Below are positions 32,509 through 37,756 of a stretch of 37,756 nucleotides of DNA, piece by piece. Below the pieces are notes generated by a model. That model did no database searches, was not told the DNA's origin, and saw only the letters and a program-made list of their open reading frames with translations. The stretch is taken from positions 1 to 37,756 of the forward strand of contig NZ_CALPCP010000034.1 of the NCBI RefSeq assembly GCF_943192995.1, in the 5' to 3' direction. The first letter of the stretch is position 1; each line of letters starts with the position of its first letter. The position numbers and the translations under genes were made by a program. The stretch is from Flintibacter muris. GTDB taxonomy: Bacteria; Bacillota; Clostridia; Oscillospirales; Oscillospiraceae.

Positions 32509-33951
32509 TCATGACCCGGATAGTGCAGGAACAAAGGTAGTCCAGCCGTTGCCGCTGCGCAGCTCCGCATCCCGGTCATCTGAGAGGGTAAAGACATAGA
32601 CCGGCTGACGGAACCCCTTGCTGTCGGCCATGTATTCCAGAGCGCAGGCGGTAACCCGCACCTGATTGGGCTTCAGGTAATTGAACATCGGCACGTCCTG
32701 CCAGGAGAACCGGCCCGCACAAAGAAGGTCATATGCCTCTTGGGAAGATATTACAGTGGCATTCCCGTGAAGGGTGCTGACAGAGAGGGCGTTGTCCACC
32801 TCATAGAGAATACCACCCTCCGCGATGTGGCAAATCAACTCACCAGCAGTCAGTACACCATCTTCCACCACACATTCTGCCCGGAACGCATACTCGCCCC
32901 TTTCCTCGTCCACAGTAACAAATTGGGCTGCGTCAGGTACATCAATGCCCAACGTCCCCAGGGCGGTACGGAGTTCATCTTCTGTAATTCTTCCGCCTTT
33001 GTTACTGTAACGCAAGTCGCTATCCACCCGATAATCTGTGTACTCGTAAGAGCGGTCATTGTGATTTATGATCAGGTTATATGTGCGATGGTCAGAGTAG
33101 AATGTGCTGTTGTCATAGTAATTTACATCGGGGCTACCAAAATTGATTTCTGCGCCCTGCCGCCCAAGGAAGTCCACGGCAAAAGCATCACAACTTTCCG
33201 AGGTAAAGGGTTCCGTCCAATATACCCCGGATGGCCCCGGTTCATCGGATAACGCACATTCCAGTACCCACTCCACTCCTTTGGTGTCGGCAGCATAGAT
33301 GGGGGCATCCTCCAGATTGCCATAGGGCTGGAAACGGTAGGCAAAGAACACACCCGTCAGGGCCACAATGGACAAGGCCGGGAGTAAGGCATAGGCCCCA
33401 GCGGTTTTCCATCGTTTTCCTGACAAGCTGACGAACAACATACACAGGCAGTACCCCAACATAGCTCCCAAGGTATTGCAAATGAGATCGTCCACATCGG
33501 CCTGTCCCCGGCCAAGGATGTACTGGGCCACTTCGATAATAAGGGATGTTCCTGCTCCTGCCGCCAGCATCCAGTACCACCGTCGGAAGGGTTTTGCCGC
33601 CAAAGGGAGAAACACACCCAGGGGGACAAACATGGCAATGTTCAGCAAAGGATTCAGCCAGACCTGAAGTGTAAAGGCATTCCATGCTTCCCAAAACGCC
33701 AAGAATGGATAAAGCTGATACATCTGCATACCGTTTCCAATTCGGTTCATAAACGTGATGGAGACCAGTCCACCCAAGTAGCATAACAGCAACAGAACAG
33801 CTACAGCTTGTCCTTTCGGAAACTGTATTCCCTTCTGACGGTATTTCTGGTTCAGCAGGACGAGAAGTACTGCTCCTATTGCCAGGCCAATCAAAGCAGG
33901 AGGAATTGCCTGCCGGAACAAATAGAAGATTGTACGGATAAAGTCATGCAT
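32509..33951 (-). CDS. VanZ-like membrane protein with large extracytoplasmic C-terminal domain
   Basis: 480 residues. About five to six transmembrane helices within 1-205 contain the VanZ signature (NIAMFVPLGVFLPL, then IIEVAQYILGRGQADVDDLI and NTLGAMLGY). VanZ homologues have been linked to lipid II/teicoplanin and lipoglycopeptide resistance. A hydrophilic domain of about 260 residues follows (about 215-480), probably outside the cell; I do not recognise it. ATG at 33951 is preceded by GAGGAGG on the minus strand. It is the only gene between CAP copy 3/repeat 7 and module C, that is in the slot that holds defence genes in the other units. Confidence 0.85.
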   Translation of the reverse strand: MHDFIRTIFYLFRQAIPPALIGLAIGAVLLVLLNQKYRQKGIQFPKGQAVAVLLLLCYLGGLVSITFMNRIGNGMQMYQLYPFLAFWEAWNAFTLQVWLNPLLNIAMFVPLGVFLPLAAKPFRRWYWMLAAGAGTSLIIEVAQYILGRGQADVDDLICNTLGAMLGYCLCMLFVSLSGKRWKTAGAYALLPALSIVALTGVFFAYRFQPYGNLEDAPIYAADTKGVEWVLECALSDEPGPSGVYWTEPFTSESCDAFAVDFLGRQGAEINFGSPDVNYYDNSTFYSDHRTYNLIINHNDRSYEYTDYRVDSDLRYSNKGGRITEDELRTALGTLGIDVPDAAQFVTVDEERGEYAFRAECVVEDGVLTAGELICHIAEGGILYEVDNALSVSTLHGNATVISSQEAYDLLCAGRFSWQDVPMFNYLKPNQVRVTACALEYMADSKGFRQPVYVFTLSDDRDAELRSGNGWTTFVPALSGS

Positions 33952-34114
33952 AGTAAGTTTTCCTCCTCTTTATCTGAAAACACAGTCAGTATAGCATAAC
34001 CTGCTGAAATACGGAACTGGAAACAGGATATTTTAAGAAAAGTTTAAAGACTATGAACTGGCCAGAATCGAAAGTACTATGCTCTATCAGACGCTCCTCA
34101 ATTTTTTGATACAG

Positions 34115-34150
34115 TCACTCGCCAAACTCAGTTCTGGCGAGTGATTTTTT
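34115..34150 (+). terminator. Terminator at the head of mobility module C
   Basis: A perfect 10-bp stem (34115-34124 with 34135-34144) followed by TTTTTT. Homologous to 7907 and 25738. No clear boundary repeat precedes it here. Confidence 0.85.
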
Positions 34151-34186
34151 CTAAAAATTTTTCAGCATACGAAAAATAAACTGTTG

Positions 34187-34258
34187 GTAAACAATTTGTA
34201 AACTCGTTTATAAGGAAGTTCCGTTTCAGCCATCAGAGGTTGTGGTAGAAGAGTGAGG
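34187..34258 (+). repeat. GTAAAC pair and single 34-bp repeat, module C
   Basis: GTAAAC at 34187 and 34198 (11 bp apart) and one copy of the GAGGTTGTGGTA repeat at about 34224-34258. The upstream partner repeat found in modules A and B is missing. Confidence 0.6.
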
Positions 34259-34320
34259 AAGTCATTGCAGAAAAGCAGAGAAAGAAATCATGTCATAAAG
34301 AAATGGAGGTCAAGCGCAAC

Positions 34321-34638
34321 ATGAAAGAATCCATCTACAAGGACTACGGCGAGCTGCTACTGTTCCTGAACGCAGCAACAGTGGCAAAGGTGCTGGGCGT
34401 CTCACCGTCCAGCGGGTACGAGTTGATGCACATCGTCGTCACAAACTCCGTATCACTCGCCCCACCGCAAGCGGCAGGGCTCGCTCACTCCGTTGCTCCT
34501 CCTCTCCCCACACAAACGCTGTGCGTTTGTGCGGGGTCCCCTTTCTTCCCTGTTCTGAAAATCGGCAGCAGGCTCGTAGTACCAAAAGAGAAATTCGTGG
34601 AGTGGGTGTCTCAACACACCAAAGGAGGTGCAGATTGA
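34321..34638 (+). CDS. Excisionase-like protein with a 35-residue insertion, module C
   Basis: 105 residues against 70 in modules A and B. HTH part FLNAATVAKVLGVSPSSGYELM and wing FPVLKIGSRLVVPKEKFVEWV are kept, but between them (after residue 37) 38 residues rich in Ala, Pro and Val replace the tripeptide EPD. The insertion is in frame and contains a DNA palindrome. It falls between the recognition helix and the wing, so function may be reduced or the segment may loop out. ATG 34321 matches the other modules; GGAGG upstream. Confidence 0.78.
   Translation: MKESIYKDYGELLLFLNAATVAKVLGVSPSSGYELMHIVVTNSVSLAPPQAAGLAHSVAPPLPTQTLCVCAGSPFFPVLKIGSRLVVPKEKFVEWVSQHTKGGAD
34432..34545. mobile_element. 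Palindromic insertion within the xis-like gene
   Basis: Net gain of 105 bp relative to modules A and B. It contains CCCCACACAAACGC (34506-34519) and GCGTTTGTGCGGGG (34523-34536), which pair with one mismatch. No target duplication is evident. It resembles a small non-autonomous palindromic repeat that kept the reading frame. Confidence 0.55.
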
Positions 34639-35069
34639 AATACACACCTTGGCTCAAGCGTGATCCAATCAAGAACTACTTCCAACTGCCCAAGGAGATA
34701 TTCCTGCTGGGACTGTCGCCCGGTGCGCTGGCCGTCTACTCCTATCTGCTCTGCTGTGAGAATCGAAACACCTACCAGTGCTGACCCAGCTACAAGACCA
34801 TCGGCAGAGCAGTGAGGATAAGCACCAACACTTCCCGCAAGTATGTGTGCGGGTTGGAGGAGAGGCAGCTCATCAGTACAGAGAGAACGACCGTCACCAC
34901 GAGAGACGGACTGGAGCGCAACGGCAATCTGCTCCACACCATCCGTCCGATCCAACTGGCCCTTGACCAGTTCTACGACCAACAGCTGGCGCAGATGGAT
35001 GTGGCAGCTGAGCGCCAGCGAGTCGCAACGGCACTCGCACTCCGCAGTGATAGCGTGCACTCATCGTGA
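34635..35069 (+). pseudogene. Helix-turn-helix protein, module C, interrupted by TGA
   Basis: Homologous to 8374 and 26211. The TTG start overlaps the xis-like stop. At 34782-34784 the Trp codon of QCWPSYK is TGA, ending the product after 49 residues, before the recognition helix. The frame then stays open to 35069 and still encodes the rest (SRKYVCGLEERQLISTE). A single nonsense change; recent decay is likely. Confidence 0.82.
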
Positions 35070-35559
35070 CGACCTGTGTGCCGCTGTGTGGCCTCGCTGA
35101 TGCTCGGAGGGTAACAAGCCGCAGTCCATCGCAGACGCAGCCGTGTCAAAAGTGTGTGGCCGGTGTGCACCATCCGGTGAATTCAGCACAACCGAAAGTG
35201 GCAGGTGAACCGGGGGGTCGAAAAAAGTGCAGGATAAAGGCCGGGGGTCGCTTATGCGTCCCCCGGCCAGCCACACCGCCCGCAGAGCGGGTCGGGGCTT
35301 TTCCATAGGTGGTCGGAATTTTCACTTTTTGCTGTGGCAGGTGGTCGGTATCAGAAAATTCAGAGAGAAAAGCGCAGTGTTTCGCCTTTCTGCAAGGTGA
35401 CCGTCATAGGTGGTTTTCTGCCATTTCACAAGAATCAGCGTGGGGGTCATTTTTCACCCCCTGGGGGCAAGTCGGGGGTCAGTTTTTCCTCTGTCCTTAC
35501 AGTCGCCGCAATACTGACGGGTCCAGGCGGGGATATTTACGAATTTCAGGAAGAGCATC
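35070..35559 (+). other. Structured non-coding region, module C (diverged copy)
   Basis: Corresponds to 8809-9182. The first hairpin is at 35239-35268 with altered but paired arms (GGCCGGGGGTCGC with GCGTCCCCCGGCC), followed by CCCGC-AGA-GCGGG. AGGTGG motifs persist near 35307, 35340 and 35409. The part after about 35420 is longer and different from A and B. Confidence 0.55.
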
Positions 35560-35824
35560 ATGCCAGGAGAAAAAACAAGTTTGCGTGCGAACCTCCCCTG
35601 AGACACAGCAACTCATCAAAGAGATGTGTCCTCTGGACAGCTGCCGTCTGCTCTTCAAGCTGATGGTGGAGCAGGGCATGGTGATGAACGTGCTGGTGGC
35701 GGGGATGGAGATTCCCGACGAGCAACTCCGCGCACTGCGGGGACGGTATGTCCAGGACGTGAAAAAAACCAGCGGCAGTATCTCGCTGGACGACGCTGTC
35801 CGCTATCAGAGGGGCGGTCTGTGA
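35560..35824 (+). pseudogene. Ribbon-helix-helix protein remnant, module C
   Basis: The C-terminal half (CRLLFKLMVEQGMVMNVLVAG to SISLDDAVRYQRGGL) matches the other modules. Upstream, KKQVCVRTSPETQQLIKEM looks like a different RHH strand-helix, but the segment joining them (second helix) is missing. The natural ATG at 35560 (MPGEK) is out of frame with it across an A-run at 35570-35575. So there is a frameshift plus a deletion. Confidence 0.68.
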
Positions 35825-35838
35825 TCACCCACACCCTA

Positions 35839-35875
35839 TTCAAATTCTGCGTTGCAAAACAAAGAATAAAAGTCC
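35839..35875 (+). repeat. Cassette-boundary repeat, copy 8
   Basis: TTCAAATTCTGC, spacer GTTGC, AAAACAAAGAATAAAAGTCC. Same place as copy 3, between the RHH gene and the DUF6809-integrase pair; the next 24 bp are also identical to module A. Confidence 0.7.
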
Positions 35876-35943
35876 TCGAAAAAAGTAGTAGCTATTCCCG
35901 CCGAGGTGTGGTATGGTGTGTCACTGCAAAGGAGGCGGAGCAG

Positions 35944-36240
35944 ATGCGAAAAATCCTCGAAGATTTTTACTACGGCAATATTACGCCCTGCGAAAAAATA
36001 ATGAGACCGGACTCAACGCTGCAGCGAGCAGTAAATACTGCCGCCCAGTGTGAAAACCAACTCACAGAGATGCTTGATGAAGTTGGTCGTGGACTCCTCA
36101 CCAGGCTGGTCAAGGCACAGCATGAAATCGACAGCATCACTGCAACCGAGAATTTCATCCTGGGCTTCCGTCTGGGCGTCCGGCTGATGGCTGAGTGTAT
36201 GGACGAAGATGACGGTGATATCAGAAATGGAGGTGGATAA
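35944..36240 (+). CDS. DUF6809-like small protein, module C
   Basis: 98 residues (MRKILEDFYYGNI, ending ITATENFILGFRLGVRLMAE), paralogue of 9749. AAAGGAGG upstream of ATG 35944. It stops 2 nt before the integrase start, showing that the DUF6809-integrase pairing is kept even though the HTH and RHH genes of this module have decayed. Confidence 0.8.
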   Translation: MRKILEDFYYGNITPCEKIMRPDSTLQRAVNTAAQCENQLTEMLDEVGRGLLTRLVKAQHEIDSITATENFILGFRLGVRLMAECMDEDDGDIRNGGG

Positions 36241-36242
36241 CG

Positions 36243-37397
36243 ATGGCAAAGAAACGAGCAAATGGTGAGGGCAACATCCGCAAGCGCAAGGACGGCCGCT
36301 GGGAGGGACGGTACACCGCCGGCTACGATCCGGAGACTGGCAAGCGAATCATCAGAAATGTGTTGGGCAAAACCCAGGCAGAGGTCAAAGAGAAACTGGC
36401 CCAGGCACAGCAGGAGACAGCGGGTCTGGATGTAGGCCGCAGTGAGGACTACACAGTGGCCAGCTGGTTGAGAAGTTGGTACGAACTCTACGCCAAGCCC
36501 AACGTCAGGCCGGCGACAGCAGACCGCTACCACCTGATCATCGAGACCTACACCATCCCACGCATCGGGAAGATCAAACTGAAGAAGCTGACCTCCCGTG
36601 ATCTCCAGAAGCTCTACAAAGACTTGATGGAACACGGCAGAGTCCAGAAGCGCAGCGGCAAGGGCAATCCCGGCCTGAGCAGCACCACAGTCAGAAGTGT
36701 CCACCTCACCCTCCACTGCGCATTTGAGAGGGCGGTGAAAGAGCGGCTGATCCCACGCAACCCCACCGATGACTGCATCGCTCCGAAAGTGCAGAAGGTA
36801 GAGATGAAAACACTTCTCCCTGAACACCTCAAATCCTACCTGGACGCCGCCAATGCCAGAGACGTCCTGCCCATGTTCTACCTGGAACTGGTCAGTGGGC
36901 TGAGAAAGGGTGAACTGGTGGCACTCCTATGGTCTGACCTGGACACAGAACACAAAACGATTTCCGTCAGCAAGCAGTACGTCCGCAACCCCAGCGGAGA
37001 GGTGATGCTCTCCAGGCCTAAGACAGAGACGTCGGTTCGGCAGGTGTCCATCCCACAGGATGCTGTGGATCTGCTGATCCAGGAACACAGCAAGCACCCG
37101 GACAACCAGTATATGTTCCCCTCGCCGGTCACCGGAGAGATGTACCACCCCGATTCGGTGGTGAAGCTCCACGAGAAGATACTGAAGGACGCTAGACTGG
37201 AGCATATCCGCTTCCACGACCTGAGACACACTTTCGCAACCCTGGCCCTCCAAAACGGCGTAGATGTGAAAACGGTCAGCAGTATGCTGGGGCACTATGA
37301 TGCGGGCTTCACCCTCCGCACCTACACCCACGCCACCCGACAGCAGCAGAACAGAGCGGCAGAAACGATGGGAAATTTCATGGCGCAGGTCATGTAG
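36243..37397 (+). CDS. Tyrosine integrase of the rightmost element (module C)
   Basis: 384 residues. AP2-like arm-binding domain (KRKDGRWEGRYTAGY), core-binding domain (about 65-165) and catalytic domain with Arg in SGLRKGELVAL, HDLRHTFATLA, LGHYDAGFT and Tyr in LRTYTHA. All catalytic residues are present. It ends 200 bp from tRNA-Thr, with a terminator and arm-like repeats between, so this enzyme most likely integrated the 30244-37642 element. It is closer to the first integrase of module A than to the HTH-containing one. Confidence 0.94.
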   Translation: MAKKRANGEGNIRKRKDGRWEGRYTAGYDPETGKRIIRNVLGKTQAEVKEKLAQAQQETAGLDVGRSEDYTVASWLRSWYELYAKPNVRPATADRYHLIIETYTIPRIGKIKLKKLTSRDLQKLYKDLMEHGRVQKRSGKGNPGLSSTTVRSVHLTLHCAFERAVKERLIPRNPTDDCIAPKVQKVEMKTLLPEHLKSYLDAANARDVLPMFYLELVSGLRKGELVALLWSDLDTEHKTISVSKQYVRNPSGEVMLSRPKTETSVRQVSIPQDAVDLLIQEHSKHPDNQYMFPSPVTGEMYHPDSVVKLHEKILKDARLEHIRFHDLRHTFATLALQNGVDVKTVSSMLGHYDAGFTLRTYTHATRQQQNRAAETMGNFMAQVM

Positions 37398-37418
37398 AGC
37401 GAAAAATCCAGCAAAAAA

Positions 37419-37450
37419 GCCAGGCAGGAAGGCGAAACTTCCTGTCTGGC
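37419..37450 (+). terminator. Terminator-like hairpin after the module C integrase
   Basis: GCCAGGCAGGAAG pairs with CTTCCTGTCTGGC (one wobble), loop GCGAAA; no T-run. Confidence 0.65.
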
Positions 37451-37511
37451 ACTCTCTGGCACTCTCTGCCCCTCTCTGGACATTTCGCCGTGTGGGTCAC
37501 GGTATGGGTCA
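37441..37511 (+). repeat. Probable arm-type sites next to the right attachment core
   Basis: Four tandem 10-bp units of the type ACTCTCTGGC cover 37441-37480, followed by the GTGGGTCA/ATGGGTCA pair at 37491-37511, which also occurs near the left core. One-turn spacing suits protein binding sites for integrase or Xis. Confidence 0.6.
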
Positions 37512-37596
37512 GCGGAAAATCGCAAAAATAAATCCACCCAAAAAGTTACAAAAACAAGAGAAATCCCGCCAGAACCAATCGATTCAAGCGGGATTT

Positions 37597-37672
<76 letters not shown>

Positions 37673-37683
37673 AAATTATAAAA

Positions 37684-37756
<73 letters not shown>

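Noticed and set aside
556..35875. Reading the array as a classical integron
   Set aside because: No IntI-type integrase, and the repeats are about 38 bp and lack the long folded structure and conserved ends of attC sites. Segments carry whole operons with promoters.
556..35875. Reading the eight repeats as a CRISPR array
   Set aside because: Copies are kilobases apart with genes between them, are not identical, and no cas gene is present.

Overview
The window looks like chromosomal DNA of a gut Clostridia species, probably Oscillospiraceae (Flavonifractor/Lawsonibacter-like). This rests on AGGAGG ribosome binding sites, moderate to high GC in most genes, DUF6809-type small proteins, CAP-domain secreted proteins and tRNA genes with encoded CCA. 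No 16S or core housekeeping gene is present, so the genus is inference. The DNA is a tandem array of integrative elements stacked against the 3' end of a tRNA-Thr(GGU) gene at the right edge, followed by tRNA-Asp(GUC).

Layout. 1-480: end of a CAP-domain secreted protein (copy 1). 692-7816: a type I restriction-modification operon (hsdM, hsdS, two small unknown genes, hsdR). 7907-12648: mobility module A (Xis-like protein, HTH protein, structured non-coding region, ribbon-helix-helix protein, DUF6809 protein, two overlapping tyrosine integrases). 13165-13938: CAP copy 2. 14280-20941: a three-gene pPIWI-RE system (PD-(D/E)xK nuclease, DinG-like helicase with a probable Fe-S cluster, and the PIWI-RE protein). 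21092-25638: a type III restriction-modification operon whose mod gene has an in-frame stop. 25738-27464: mobility module B, cut off at a junction with a second element type (XRE repressor, ImmA-like protease, integrase; 27637-30107) ending at a copy of the tRNA-Thr attachment core (30244). 30432-31203: two minus-strand genes (unknown, GNAT). 31437-32210: CAP copy 3. 32509-33951: VanZ-like membrane protein. 34115-37397: mobility module C, with decayed HTH and RHH genes but an intact integrase. 37597-37756: the two tRNA genes.

How it fits together. Eight directly oriented copies of a roughly 38-bp repeat (consensus CTCARATWTTGC, a variable 5-8 bp, then AAACAAAGAAT) lie between genes at 556, 7837, 9644, 14049, 25668, 31269, 32292 and 35839. 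They divide the region into segments: type I RM lies exactly between copies 1 and 2, pPIWI-RE plus type III RM between copies 4 and 5, and CAP copy 3 alone between copies 6 and 7. The recurring order is [CAP gene - terminator - repeat] - cargo with its own promoter - [repeat - terminator - xis module] - repeat - DUF6809 - integrase. I read this as a family of integrative elements with a conserved cargo slot that has taken up defence systems.

Both restriction systems show a lesion in restriction or modification: HsdR has Met in place of the Walker A Lys, and Mod has a stop codon before its AdoMet-binding motif. The pPIWI-RE operon appears fully intact and has a strong promoter and a leader terminator, so it is the best candidate for the active and least characterised defence system here.
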